From positions 1-64,000 of the IMG/VR virus record IMGVR_UViG_3300008120_005720: 64,000 bases of DNA. One strand, written 5' to 3'. The notes under the pieces were generated by a model. The model searched no databases, was not told where the DNA came from, and worked only from the letters and a program-made list of their open reading frames with translations. Made by a program: the position numbers and the translations under genes. Positions 52,680 through 61,418 of this stretch are shown here, in pieces. This DNA is from a virus. How positions within the stretch are numbered: the first letter of the stretch is position 1; every line of letters begins with the position of its first letter.

Positions 52680-54050
52680 ATGAGCGAAAAAAAGAAAAAA
52701 ATTGAAGATTACATAATTAAAAAGCATGAAAGGTTAATTGAAAAATTAAGTAGAGAAGCTTCATATGCTAGAAATGATATAGGTACATTACGAAATAAAT
52801 ATATGAAAAATAATGAAACAATAGAAACTGAATACCCTAGTTTGGGTGTTACAGCAGTTGAAACTAATGATGAGTTAGAACTAGAAGAATATCAAACTGA
52901 TAGATATACTGATGATATTAGTATTATCGAATTAGCTGTAATTAACTCTTTTTTATACGATACTTATCGTAAAAAAATTAAAACTGATATCACATTAGAC
53001 AGTTATGGTAAAACTGATGGTGTTGGTCGTATCGATTTTAATGGTGCGTTTGATAACACTGAATCGTTCTGGTTTAAAGGTAAAATCAAAGACGTTGATA
53101 ACGATTTTATTTTTCAAACTAAAATCTATATTGATGGAAGAGGTGAATTAATTATGCAACTTCACATTGCTTGTAAAAATATGATGGATGAAACAAAACT
53201 TTTTGAAATCTTTAAAGACATTAAAAAGATTGCGTTTAACAATTCTGAATATGTTGGTAAGTGTATCAAAGTTAAATTAAGAGATTATAGATTCAAAGGA
53301 ATTGAGATTATTGATATTCAAGAATCATCAAATGAATTAATTTTGAATGAAACTCAAAGAAAATTCATTGAACACTTTGTTACTAGAGTTTCTAGAGGTG
53401 GTAATGCTAGATACTTACTTAATGGAGAACCAGGAACTGGTAAAACGGAATCAATTCGTGAAATGTGTAGAAAACTAGTACCAAATGTAACGTTTATTAT
53501 CCCAGATTTTACTCACGCTGATGATTTAACAATGATTATGGAGTCTTGTGAAATATTTGAGAACGCTGTAATCATTATGGACGACATCGACTTATATTTA
53601 GGTTCACGTGATAACGGAAGTTACACTAGATTATTAGGTCAGTTCTTATCTTTCTTTGATGGTGTGAAGAAACGAAAAATTAGTTTGTTAGCGTCAACTA
53701 ACGATAAAGGATTGGTTGATAAAGCTGCTGAAAGACCAGGTCGTTTTAATTTCACGTTGGATTATAGTTTCTTAGATGAAGAACAAATCATCAAAGTATG
53801 TGATATTCATTTACCAGAGCAATGGAGAGTTAAAGACGTTTATGATGCTTTGACTGGAACAATAAACGGTAAAAAAGCAAAAATCACTGGTGCGTTTATC
53901 GCTAACTTAGCTGATAACATCAGAGAAATGTCAGAAGATGACGAAAACTGGGGTATCAATGATACTGTATCATTGATTACAGAATCATACAAAGGATTCT
54001 ATTCCAGTCAAGTCGAAAAAGAAAAATCCACAATGGGTTTTATTAGATAA
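52680..54050 (+). CDS. AAA+ ATPase
   Basis: 456 residues. The N-terminal ~215 residues are unrecognised (coiled start, then beta-rich). The AAA core follows: Walker A NGEPGTGKTE near 248, Walker B AVIIMDDIDLYLG, sensor 1 LLASTNDK and an arginine-finger-like ERPGRFN. Closest in feel to FtsH/ClpX-like or Bcs1-like remodelling ATPases; target unknown. Confidence 0.8.
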   Translation: MSEKKKKIEDYIIKKHERLIEKLSREASYARNDIGTLRNKYMKNNETIETEYPSLGVTAVETNDELELEEYQTDRYTDDISIIELAVINSFLYDTYRKKIKTDITLDSYGKTDGVGRIDFNGAFDNTESFWFKGKIKDVDNDFIFQTKIYIDGRGELIMQLHIACKNMMDETKLFEIFKDIKKIAFNNSEYVGKCIKVKLRDYRFKGIEIIDIQESSNELILNETQRKFIEHFVTRVSRGGNARYLLNGEPGTGKTESIREMCRKLVPNVTFIIPDFTHADDLTMIMESCEIFENAVIIMDDIDLYLGSRDNGSYTRLLGQFLSFFDGVKKRKISLLASTNDKGLVDKAAERPGRFNFTLDYSFLDEEQIIKVCDIHLPEQWRVKDVYDALTGTINGKKAKITGAFIANLADNIREMSEDDENWGINDTVSLITESYKGFYSSQVEKEKSTMGFIR

Positions 54051-54058
54051 AAAAAGAG

Positions 54059-54089
54059 TCCGAATAATTTGATTATTCGGATTTTTTTT
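54059..54089 (+). terminator. intrinsic terminator overlapping the next promoter
   Basis: TCCGAATAA/TTATTCGGA stem with eight T. The TTG of the following promoter lies in the hairpin loop. Confidence 0.88.
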
Positions 54090-54099
54090 CATACATTTG
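54069..54099 (+). promoter_or_regulatory. Bacteroidota-type promoter of the NAD operon
   Basis: TTG at 54069 (terminator loop) and TACATTTG at 54092-54099. Confidence 0.8.
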
Positions 54100-54116
54100 T
54101 ATTAAATAAAAAAGAT

Positions 54117-55106
54117 ATGGAACAAAAATCAAATATTAACGCAACCGATTATCAAATCGGTGTTGTCGTAGCAAGGTTTCAAGTACACCAACTACATGAT
54201 GGTCAAAAGAAACTATTAGATATGGTGTTTAAAAACCATAAAAAAGTAATAATCTTTTTAGGTGTATCAGTTATACCTAACACAAAAAACAATCCATTGG
54301 ATTTTGCAACAAGAAGAGCAATGATACAAGCAGCATACCCAGAAGCTGTTGTGTTACCACTTAAAGATAAACGCTCTGACACACAATGGTCGCAAACGCT
54401 AGATGCTGAAATTAAAGTGCCTTTTGGTGATTTATCAGCGGTATTGTATGGTAGTCGTGACTCATTTATCCCTTACTATAATGGTAAATATCCGATTATA
54501 GAATATACAACCGATGTGTTTTACTCTGGTACAGAAGTACGTAAAGAAGTATCAAGAAAAATATTAGCATCAGAAGACTTTAGAGCTGGTGTAATCCACG
54601 CAACATACGCTGCTAGACCAGTTACTTATCCTACTGTTGATATTACAGTATATAACGATAAAGGGCAAATCCTAATGGCTAAAAAACCAAACGAAGACAA
54701 TTATCGTTTTATTGGTGGGTTTGTTGATAGAACTGATGAGTCATGGGAAAGAGCAGCAAAACGTGAATTTAAAGAAGAAACTGGTGGTAATGCTGAAATT
54801 GAAGATATAAAGTATGTTTGTAGTGGTGCTGTAAACGATTGGCGTTATGCTAAAACAGAATCTGGTATCATGACAACATTGTTTATTGGTAAATTCTTAT
54901 GGGGTAGAATTGAACCATCTGATGATATTGCATCTTTGCATTGGGTTAACCCATTTGATATTGAATTATCTCAAATTATGACAGAACACCAAGAATTGTT
55001 TGAAAAATTAATCAGATTTTTACTTAAAACACAGTTGATTGAGAAAAACACTGGTGAGGGTAAAATTAAAGAAGCAAAAATTAAATATGGCGAAAGTATA
55101 GCATGA
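54117..55106 (+). CDS. bifunctional NMN adenylyltransferase-Nudix protein
   Basis: 329 residues from the ATG at 54117. VVVARFQVHQLHDGQKKLL is the G-R-F-x-P-x-H-x-G-H motif in variant form, and YSGTEVRKEV the ISGT-x-x-R motif of nucleotidylyltransferases; residues ~185-330 are a Nudix domain (GGFVDRTDESWERAAKREFKEETGG). This is the NadM-Nudix arrangement: NMN + ATP gives NAD+, and the Nudix half probably cleaves ADP-ribose. NAMPT is next-but-one, completing nicotinamide to NAD+. Confidence 0.88.
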   Translation: MEQKSNINATDYQIGVVVARFQVHQLHDGQKKLLDMVFKNHKKVIIFLGVSVIPNTKNNPLDFATRRAMIQAAYPEAVVLPLKDKRSDTQWSQTLDAEIKVPFGDLSAVLYGSRDSFIPYYNGKYPIIEYTTDVFYSGTEVRKEVSRKILASEDFRAGVIHATYAARPVTYPTVDITVYNDKGQILMAKKPNEDNYRFIGGFVDRTDESWERAAKREFKEETGGNAEIEDIKYVCSGAVNDWRYAKTESGIMTTLFIGKFLWGRIEPSDDIASLHWVNPFDIELSQIMTEHQELFEKLIRFLLKTQLIEKNTGEGKIKEAKIKYGESIA

Positions 55107-55441
55107 AAGTAGCAGTAATTGGTAGCAGAGGATTCAACGATTATGAATTGGTTAAAACTACATTATCACCATTTACTATAACATTGTTGGTTAGTGGTGG
55201 TGCAAAAGGTGCTGATTCGTTGGGTGAAAGATATGCAAATGAAAATAACATTCAAACACTTATCTTTAAACCAGATTGGAAGAAACATGGACCAGCTGCT
55301 GGTCCATTGAGAAATACCGATATTGTTAACAATGCTGATACAATAATAGCATTTTGGGACGGTGAATCTAAAGGAACTAAAGATAGTATCACCAAAGCAG
55401 AGAAATTAGAAAAGAATATAATAATAGTAAACATAAAATAG
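55103..55441 (+). CDS. SLOG/DUF2493 (YspA-like) nucleotide-binding protein
   Basis: 112 residues. VIGSRGFND, VSGGAKGADSLGERYA and RNTDIVNNADTIIAFWDG are the three SLOG blocks of DUF2493. SLOG domains bind nucleotides and some bind or release NAD-derived ligands. Placed inside the NAD operon with 4-base overlap, so a role in sensing or handling an NAD-derived nucleotide is plausible. Confidence 0.78.
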   Translation: MKVAVIGSRGFNDYELVKTTLSPFTITLLVSGGAKGADSLGERYANENNIQTLIFKPDWKKHGPAAGPLRNTDIVNNADTIIAFWDGESKGTKDSITKAEKLEKNIIIVNIK

Positions 55442-55442
55442 T

Positions 55443-57071
55443 ATGCAATCAGAAACTAGAAGAATGAAGAGAGATTTAGCGTTAAAAAATGTGATTAAAT
55501 CTAGATTAGCAGAAGCAATCAAAAACAAAGATTGGTCTGAAATTGAAACATTGGAAGGTCTTATTTCAAAAGTATTGGATAAACCTAACAACCTAGTACT
55601 TATGGGTGATGCTTATAAGTATTCACACCACAAATTCTACGAAGACAATACAACAACTGTTTATTCATATATGGAATCACGTGGTGGTAAATTTAGCGAA
55701 ACCGTATGGTTTGGTTTAGAAATGTTCATCAAAGAATATTTGGAAGGTGTTGCAATCACACAAGAAGAATTAGAAGAAGCGTATGAGTACTTAGGTACTA
55801 AACATGGTGTGTTTGGTCGTGATGATGTGTTTGACAAATCTAAATTCCAATACATTATTGATGTTCATGGTGGTAAATTACCAGTACGTATCAAAGCAGT
55901 AAAAGAAGGTACAGTAGTAGGTGTTAAAAACGTTCTTATGACTATTGAGAACACTGACCCTAATTGTTATTGGTTAACTAACTTCTTAGAAACTATCATG
56001 ATGCAATTATGGTATCCAATCACAGTTGCTACGTTATCACGTGAGGTCAAAAAAATCGTTATTGAATATTTTGACAAAACTGTTGCGTTACCAACTGATA
56101 TAATGAATACAGTTATTGAGTTCGTATTGAATGATTTCGGTTTCAGAGGTGTATCTTCAGTACAATCAGCTGGTTATGGTGGCGCTGCACACTTGATTAA
56201 CTTTATGGGTTCTGATACAACAGCTGCATCAAAACGTATTTGTGATTACTACAATACAGATACAATCTTTGGATTATCTGTACCAGCAACTGAACACTCT
56301 ATCATGACTATGAAAGGTGAAGAAGGTGAGGTTGAAATGATGAGAAGAACGTTGGAGAAATACCCTACTGGAATTGTAGCGTGTGTATCTGACTCTTATC
56401 ACATCTTACGTGCATGTTCTGAGAAATGGGGAACTGAGTTACGTGATTTGATTCTATCTCGTCCATCAACTCCAGGTAACCAATTAGTTATCCGTCCAGA
56501 TTCTGGTCACGTTGTCAACACGTTGAAAGCAGTATTTGAAATATTGTTTGATAAATTTGGTTACACAGTAAACGACAAAGGGTTCAAAGTATTACCACCA
56601 CAAGTTCGTGTAATCCAAGGTGATGGTGTAAACATTAATTCAATTCGTGAGATTTACGAAGAGTTATACAGATTAGGTATTTCTGCTGAGAACATTGTGT
56701 TTGGTATGGGTGGTAAATTGTTACAAGCTGATATCAACCGTGATACTCAAAACTTTGCAACAAAAGCATGTTTTGCAGTTGTAAATGGTGAACAACGTGA
56801 TTTAGTTAAATCACCAACAGAGGTTGATGAAAATGGTGACTTAAAACCATCATTCAAAAAATCTAAACAAGGTCGTTTGAAATTGGTTAAAGATTACAAT
56901 GATTACACTTATCATACAGTAACTTCATTGGAAGATGGGTATGAAAGTTCACGTGATGAATTAATAACTATTTTTGAAGATGGTAAACTATTGGTTGAAA
57001 CGAAATTTGAAGATATTCGTAGTAGGGCAAGAATAATGAGTCTAAAACCATCTTTAGAATATTTAAGATAA
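55443..57071 (+). CDS. nicotinamide phosphoribosyltransferase
   Basis: 542 residues (human NAMPT is ~490; the first ~45 here are an extra helical part). LMGDAYKYSHHKFYEDNTT, VYSYMESRGG, GFRGVSS, SAGYGGAAHL, PATEHSIM, RPDSGH and IQGDGVN are NAMPT landmarks, including the catalytic His near GH. It makes NMN from nicotinamide and PRPP. With the NMNAT-Nudix gene upstream it forms the two-step NAD+ resupply pathway known in phages as NARP2; PRPP synthetase follows in the window. Confidence 0.93.
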   Translation: MQSETRRMKRDLALKNVIKSRLAEAIKNKDWSEIETLEGLISKVLDKPNNLVLMGDAYKYSHHKFYEDNTTTVYSYMESRGGKFSETVWFGLEMFIKEYLEGVAITQEELEEAYEYLGTKHGVFGRDDVFDKSKFQYIIDVHGGKLPVRIKAVKEGTVVGVKNVLMTIENTDPNCYWLTNFLETIMMQLWYPITVATLSREVKKIVIEYFDKTVALPTDIMNTVIEFVLNDFGFRGVSSVQSAGYGGAAHLINFMGSDTTAASKRICDYYNTDTIFGLSVPATEHSIMTMKGEEGEVEMMRRTLEKYPTGIVACVSDSYHILRACSEKWGTELRDLILSRPSTPGNQLVIRPDSGHVVNTLKAVFEILFDKFGYTVNDKGFKVLPPQVRVIQGDGVNINSIREIYEELYRLGISAENIVFGMGGKLLQADINRDTQNFATKACFAVVNGEQRDLVKSPTEVDENGDLKPSFKKSKQGRLKLVKDYNDYTYHTVTSLEDGYESSRDELITIFEDGKLLVETKFEDIRSRARIMSLKPSLEYLR

Positions 57072-57083
57072 AAAATAACAATA

Positions 57084-57572
57084 ATGATAACAGATAAATA
57101 CGTATTCTTTTGGGGTGGGACATTCAGTCAATGGTGTCCTTCCACATTTGAAATAGAAGGAGTGCTATATAATTGCTGTGAGCAATATATGATGGCGCAA
57201 AAAGCATTATTATTCAACGACATAGAAAGTCACAAGATGATTATGTATGCTACTAGTCCACGTGACCAAAAAGCATTTGGTCGTAGAGTTAAAGGGTTTG
57301 ATAAAGAGAAATGGGAAGATGTATGTAGAGGTATCGTATACGATGCAAATTATGCCAAATTTACTCAAAACCCTAAAATGATGGCTGAACTTATGGCTAC
57401 TGGTGACAGAGAAATTGTAGAAGCTAGTCCAGAAGATAAAATCTGGGGAATTGGGTTACATGAATCAGATGCTAGAGTTCACGACAAATCAAAATGGCAA
57501 GGAACCAATTGGTTAGGTGAAGCAATAATGCAAGTAAGAGAAAAATTAAAAACAATAAAAATAGAAATGTAA
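57084..57572 (+). CDS. NADAR/YbiA family protein
   Basis: 162 residues. FFWGGTFSQWCPSTFEIEG, YNCCEQYMMAQKALLF, ARSP-like TSPRDQKAFGR, WEDVCRGIVYDANYAKF and DKIWGIGLHESD match the YbiA/NADAR family, N-glycosidases acting on riboflavin intermediates or ADP-ribosylated guanine. Within the NAD operon, removal of ADP-ribose from nucleic acid is a likely role; NADAR counteracts DarT-type toxins. Confidence 0.88.
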   Translation: MITDKYVFFWGGTFSQWCPSTFEIEGVLYNCCEQYMMAQKALLFNDIESHKMIMYATSPRDQKAFGRRVKGFDKEKWEDVCRGIVYDANYAKFTQNPKMMAELMATGDREIVEASPEDKIWGIGLHESDARVHDKSKWQGTNWLGEAIMQVREKLKTIKIEM

Positions 57573-57943
57573 TGAGTAAAAAACAAAATGTATACGGTTG
57601 TTCGTTTACTACAACCAACGAAGTAAAAGAGATTAACAATTCACACGCTGTTAACTTTGTGTTAAAATATATGGCACATTATTTAGAACCAACGAAATTT
57701 GATGGTGAATTAGTTAAAAACAATGTTGCTGATAATTGCAATGTATCGATAAAAGATGAGGGTGAAGAAATTGCTATTTATTTAAATGATGAAAAACATA
57801 TTTCATTAAATAAAAATGGTTTCCATGCAGCTAAATTACACACTGAGCTATTTAGTTATGCACATGGTTATTTTTTCACAGTTATTCATAATATTAAAGT
57901 TAATGGTGTTGATTTAATGAAACATCATCTTCAAATAAACTAA
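57572..57943 (+). CDS. hypothetical protein
   Basis: 123 residues between NADAR and macro genes, its start overlapping the NADAR stop. Several His residues (HAVNFVLKYMAHYLE, FHAAKLHTELFSYAHGYFF). Not recognised. Confidence 0.6.
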   Translation: MSKKQNVYGCSFTTTNEVKEINNSHAVNFVLKYMAHYLEPTKFDGELVKNNVADNCNVSIKDEGEEIAIYLNDEKHISLNKNGFHAAKLHTELFSYAHGYFFTVIHNIKVNGVDLMKHHLQIN

Positions 57944-57953
57944 AAATAGAACT

Positions 57954-58277
57954 ATGATTAGATATGTAGATGGCGATTTAGTGAAAATGGCCAAAGAAGG
58001 AAAATTCGATGTAATAGCACATGGCTGTAACTGTTTCTGTGCTATGGGTGCTGGTATCGCACCACAAATTAAGCATGCGTTCCCAGAAGCATACGCTGCT
58101 GATTGTGCAACAGTTGCTGGTGATGAATCAAAGATGGGTACTATTACCCATACTGTAAACACAACACCAACAGTTGTAAATATTTATTCACAATACGATG
58201 ATTGGGATATCATTGAGAAAATCATTGAAGAAGAAATGATTGGTGAGTATGTAACAATTGTTAGATACGTTCCATGA
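57954..58277 (+). CDS. macro domain protein (ADP-ribose-1''-phosphate-like hydrolase)
   Basis: 107 residues, short for a macro domain. GDLVKMAKEGKFDVIAHGCN, CFCAMGAGIAPQIKHAFPEA and VVNIYSQYDD match the Poa1/ALC1-like branch, which removes ADP-ribosyl groups or converts ADP-ribose-1''-phosphate. That metabolite is a by-product when 2'-phosphate is removed after fungal-type tRNA ligation; it may equally reverse the phage PARP's modification. Confidence 0.88.
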   Translation: MIRYVDGDLVKMAKEGKFDVIAHGCNCFCAMGAGIAPQIKHAFPEAYAADCATVAGDESKMGTITHTVNTTPTVVNIYSQYDDWDIIEKIIEEEMIGEYVTIVRYVP

Positions 58278-58573
58278 AAATAATATTTATTGATAAACCA
58301 TTACAAGATGAAAATACTATTTCCCCACAATTAATTGATGGGGAAGTATTTCATTGGTGTGTTCGCAGTGAATGTTTGAAAGTAAATGAAACTTTTCAAG
58401 AATGGCTGATTAGAAAGGAAGAAAGAATCAATACACACCCTAATTATAGTTCTGTTGAAGGTCTTTTAATTTATGATATGCAACCAATTGTTTCTATACC
58501 TTATGAAGGAAAAACTCATGGTAGTATGATTATTAGGTATGCTTTTTTAAGAAAAAAGGACCAAAACATTTGA
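58274..58573 (+). CDS. hypothetical protein
   Basis: 99 residues, overlaps the macro gene by 4 bases. Contains CVRSECLKVNETFQEWLIRK; not recognised. Confidence 0.6.
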   Translation: MKIIFIDKPLQDENTISPQLIDGEVFHWCVRSECLKVNETFQEWLIRKEERINTHPNYSSVEGLLIYDMQPIVSIPYEGKTHGSMIIRYAFLRKKDQNI

Positions 58574-58599
58574 TTTTCCAAAAATTTTTAGTACATTTG
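58570..58599 (+). promoter_or_regulatory. Bacteroidota-type promoter
   Basis: TTG at 58570 and TACATTTG at 58592-58599 (22-base spacing, the only exception seen), 4 bases before the ATG. Confidence 0.72.
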
Positions 58600-58603
58600 T
58601 CTC

Positions 58604-59077
58604 ATGAAAGTTATATTTTTAGATATTGATGGAGTATTAGCAACAACATCTTGTTATGGTAAAGGAAAAAATAACAAGTGGGGTGCCTACATGTTTGACC
58701 AAAAAGCGGTTGTTTATCTAAATTTTATACTTAGTGAGACTGGTGCTGAAATCATTTTATCGTCTGATTGGAGAAATCAATATACTCTGCATGAAATGCG
58801 TGAAATTTTTTGTCATAACGGAGTGTTGAAAGGGCCTATAGGGTTTACACCATCCTTAAAAACATATAAGGGTGATAATCTTGAAGGTGGTCGTGCTGAT
58901 GAAATTAATGCATGGTTGGAAGCTAACGCTTGGAAGAAAGACATTAAATGGGTTGCCATTGATGATTTAAATATGGATGAATGGTTACATCCAAACTTCG
59001 TTCATTGCCCTAATGAAAACGAAGGTATAAAACGTATGGGGATAAAAGATAAGATAATACAAATTTTGAATGGATAA
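58604..59077 (+). CDS. HAD-like protein of the Swiss Army Knife RNA-repair type
   Basis: 157 residues. VIFLDIDGVLATTS (DxDGV), EIILSSDWRNQY (S/T-x-WR), GFTPSLKT, GRADEINAWLE and WVAIDDLNM are the landmarks of the HAD domain named from RNA-repair proteins (HAD_SAK). The presumed 2',3'-phosphatase or related activity would fit the kinase, 2H and ligase genes of this phage. Domain by motif; activity inferred. Confidence 0.75.
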   Translation: MKVIFLDIDGVLATTSCYGKGKNNKWGAYMFDQKAVVYLNFILSETGAEIILSSDWRNQYTLHEMREIFCHNGVLKGPIGFTPSLKTYKGDNLEGGRADEINAWLEANAWKKDIKWVAIDDLNMDEWLHPNFVHCPNENEGIKRMGIKDKIIQILNG

Positions 59078-59504
59078 TTGGGATAAAAAGTTTATTAAAT
59101 TATGTAAACACATTTCTGGGTGGAGCAAAGATAAAAATAGAAAAGTTGGTGCTGTTATAGTTGACCAAGATAACATAGTTTTATCAATGGGTTATAATGG
59201 TATACCTAGAGGGTGTGATGATGGTGTTGAGTGTAGGTATGAAAGACCAACAAAATATTTGTTTACTGAACACGCAGAAAGAAATGCAATTTATCATGCA
59301 GCACGACATGGTGTTTCATTGAAAGGTTGCACATTATATGTAACACTTTTCCCATGTGCCGATTGTGCTAGAGCGTTAATTCAATCTGGTATAACAAGAA
59401 TAATGGCTCCAGAACCAGATTTAACCCATGAAGTATGGGGTGAACATTTCAAAGCTGCTATTGAAATGATGGAAGAAGCTAAAATTAAAATCGAATTAAT
59501 TTAA
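59070..59504 (+). CDS. deoxycytidylate deaminase
   Basis: 144 residues. TEHAERNAIYHAA (HAE) and TLFPCADCARALIQSGI (PCxxC) form the zinc site; the N-terminal CKHISGWSKD and GYNGIPRGCDD match dCMP deaminase. Gives dUMP for thymidylate synthesis, alongside DHFR. Confidence 0.92.
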   Translation: MDNWDKKFIKLCKHISGWSKDKNRKVGAVIVDQDNIVLSMGYNGIPRGCDDGVECRYERPTKYLFTEHAERNAIYHAARHGVSLKGCTLYVTLFPCADCARALIQSGITRIMAPEPDLTHEVWGEHFKAAIEMMEEAKIKIELI

Positions 59505-59680
59505 TGAATACAGTTAAAGTAGGAATCGCCAATGTTGGTGAAAATATATATCCAGTTGATATCGTTGAAAAATGGACACCAACTGATATAGTTTATGCTG
59601 GTGATACAATTTTTTTCAAACATGACAATAAATATTATTCAATGAATAGTATGGATTTTCATAAAATTTTTAATTTATAA
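59504..59680 (+). CDS. hypothetical protein
   Basis: 58 residues, its ATG overlapping the deaminase TAA by one base. Starts MNTVKVGIANVGENIYPVDI; beta-rich; not recognised. Confidence 0.55.
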   Translation: MNTVKVGIANVGENIYPVDIVEKWTPTDIVYAGDTIFFKHDNKYYSMNSMDFHKIFNL

Positions 59681-59683
59681 AAA

Positions 59684-59782
59684 ATGAGTATAATAAGGTC
59701 AATAAGAATTAACCATTATGAACACATGGTTAATAGAGGTTGGGATAAAACATATTGGGCGTTAAATAACATATGTGTATAA
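59684..59782 (+). pseudogene. N-terminal stub of the HAD phosphatase gene
   Basis: 32 residues ending HYEHMVNRGWDKTYWALNN plus ICV and a stop. RGWDK-Y aligns with the start of the intact HAD protein at 60620 (KRGWDKGYFMFDIHG). The LAGLIDADG endonuclease gene lies between stub and intact copy, so the stub probably marks the insertion point. Confidence 0.6.
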
Positions 59783-59829
59783 CTTTACTTTTTTGTGTTT
59801 TTTAATATATTTATAATAAAAATAAAAAT

Positions 59830-60630
59830 ATGAAACATAAATGGACTGAAGATGAAATTAATTTTTTAATTAAAGAATATCCTTTAACTGATAGATATTA
59901 TTGCTCAAATGTTTTAAACATACCAGTTGAACAAATAGTTTATAAGTTAAGAGTTTTAAAAATAAAAAAAGAAAAAAGTTTAAATTATTTAAAATTTGAA
60001 AATATAAATGATTCTTATGTTGCATATATTTTAGGTTTTATGTGGGCTGATGGACATGTTAGAAATGATGGTAGACATTTTAACGTTGGTGGTGTTAAAG
60101 AAGATATTGATGAAATCGAAAATTTATTTTTTAAAGTTGGTAGTTGGGGTAAGTCTATTCAAGATAGAAGTAAAAGAGGTTGGAAAACAGCTAAATATTT
60201 GATTGGTTCAAATAAAGAAATATATAATTTTTTAATTGAACACAATTACGATAAAAAATCATATATTTCAGCTGATAAAATTTTATCTAAAATACCAGAT
60301 GATTTAAAACATTATTTTTTCAGAGGTTTGATTGACGGTGATGGTTCGTTTTATTTTAAAGATTATACTAGACAGTTTGCTATAACTTCATCATATGACC
60401 AAGATTGGACTTATTTTGAAAGATTATGTGAAAATTTGGGTATTAAATATAATATTAAAAGAATAATTAATTTTAATAAAAAAACAAAAAAAGAAAATAA
60501 AAGTTCAGTTTTACGAATTTTGGGTAAGGAAATTATTAAATTAGGTGAATACATTTATAATGGTGATGATTTCGGGTTATCAAGGAAAATAAATAAATAT
60601 AAACAAATAAAAGAAAGTTATGATAACTAG
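59830..60630 (+). CDS. LAGLIDADG homing endonuclease
   Basis: 266 residues. Two LAGLIDADG helices are visible: YILGFMWADGHV near residue 70 and FFRGLIDGDGSF near 165, each with the acidic metal ligand, so a monomeric two-motif enzyme. An N-terminal HTH-like segment (WTEDEINFLIKEYPLT) may aid binding. It separates the stub at 59684 from the intact HAD gene at 60620, overlapping the latter by 11 bases. Confidence 0.88.
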   Translation: MKHKWTEDEINFLIKEYPLTDRYYCSNVLNIPVEQIVYKLRVLKIKKEKSLNYLKFENINDSYVAYILGFMWADGHVRNDGRHFNVGGVKEDIDEIENLFFKVGSWGKSIQDRSKRGWKTAKYLIGSNKEIYNFLIEHNYDKKSYISADKILSKIPDDLKHYFFRGLIDGDGSFYFKDYTRQFAITSSYDQDWTYFERLCENLGIKYNIKRIINFNKKTKKENKSSVLRILGKEIIKLGEYIYNGDDFGLSRKINKYKQIKESYDN

Positions 60631-61048
60631 AGCAATTGAAAATTTTTACAATGATAAAGAGAAAAGAGGGTGGGATAAAGGGTATTTTATGTTCGATATC
60701 CATGGTACTATTTTAAAACCAAATTATGAGTATGGAAACATACCTAAAGAGTTTTACCCATTTGCTAAAGAAACATTACAAATGATTAGCAAAATGAAAG
60801 ATGTAGTAATGATTCTTTACACATGTTCACATCCACATGAAATTGAACAATATATTGAATATTTTAAAGAGAATGATATTCATTTTGACTATATCAATGA
60901 GAACCCAGAGATACCTACAAATTTAGAAGGGTATGGTAACTACGATAAAAAACCTTACATGAATGTTCTATTTGAAGACAAAGCTGGATTCGATGGTGAA
61001 AATGATTGGGATAGTGTTTTATGGTTATTAAAAGCAAAAAATGGCTAG
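60620..61048 (+). CDS. HAD-superfamily phosphatase-like protein
   Basis: 142 residues. MFDIHGTIL corresponds to HAD motif I with His in place of the usual second Asp; ILYTCSHP is motif II (S/T) and LFEDKAGFDGEN motif IV. Similar small HAD proteins occur next to polynucleotide kinases in phages. The substituted Asp could weaken phosphatase activity. Confidence 0.65.
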   Translation: MITRAIENFYNDKEKRGWDKGYFMFDIHGTILKPNYEYGNIPKEFYPFAKETLQMISKMKDVVMILYTCSHPHEIEQYIEYFKENDIHFDYINENPEIPTNLEGYGNYDKKPYMNVLFEDKAGFDGENDWDSVLWLLKAKNG

Positions 61049-61418
61049 GATATCTGACATACAAAGATATAATCAAACTAGAAAGGATTCGGCAAAAGAA
61101 TCTCCAGATTTTGATACATTGAAGTTTAAAAACAAAAATGGGGATGTCATGGTTGTTAAACCTCAAGAAGTTAGAGATGTATTGCATGATTTTATTGACG
61201 CTGAGTTTAATTTTTCAAATAACATAACTAAAAATCAAATGAAAGAACGATTTGATTTTAAGTTAAAACAAATTGAAAGAACATTGATTGAACATGTTGA
61301 CGATAAAATAAATAAAATAGTGGAAAGCATATTAGAAAAAACTATTGATAGAATTGTTGAAGAAGAAATTAATAGAAGAGTTCAAGAAAAATTAGAAAAA
61401 ATAAAAAAATGTTTATGA
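61041..61418 (+). CDS. coiled-coil hypothetical protein
   Basis: 125 residues, mostly a long charged helix (KINKIVESILEKTIDRIVEE). Overlaps neighbours at both ends. Not recognised. Confidence 0.6.
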   Translation: MARISDIQRYNQTRKDSAKESPDFDTLKFKNKNGDVMVVKPQEVRDVLHDFIDAEFNFSNNITKNQMKERFDFKLKQIERTLIEHVDDKINKIVESILEKTIDRIVEEEINRRVQEKLEKIKKCL

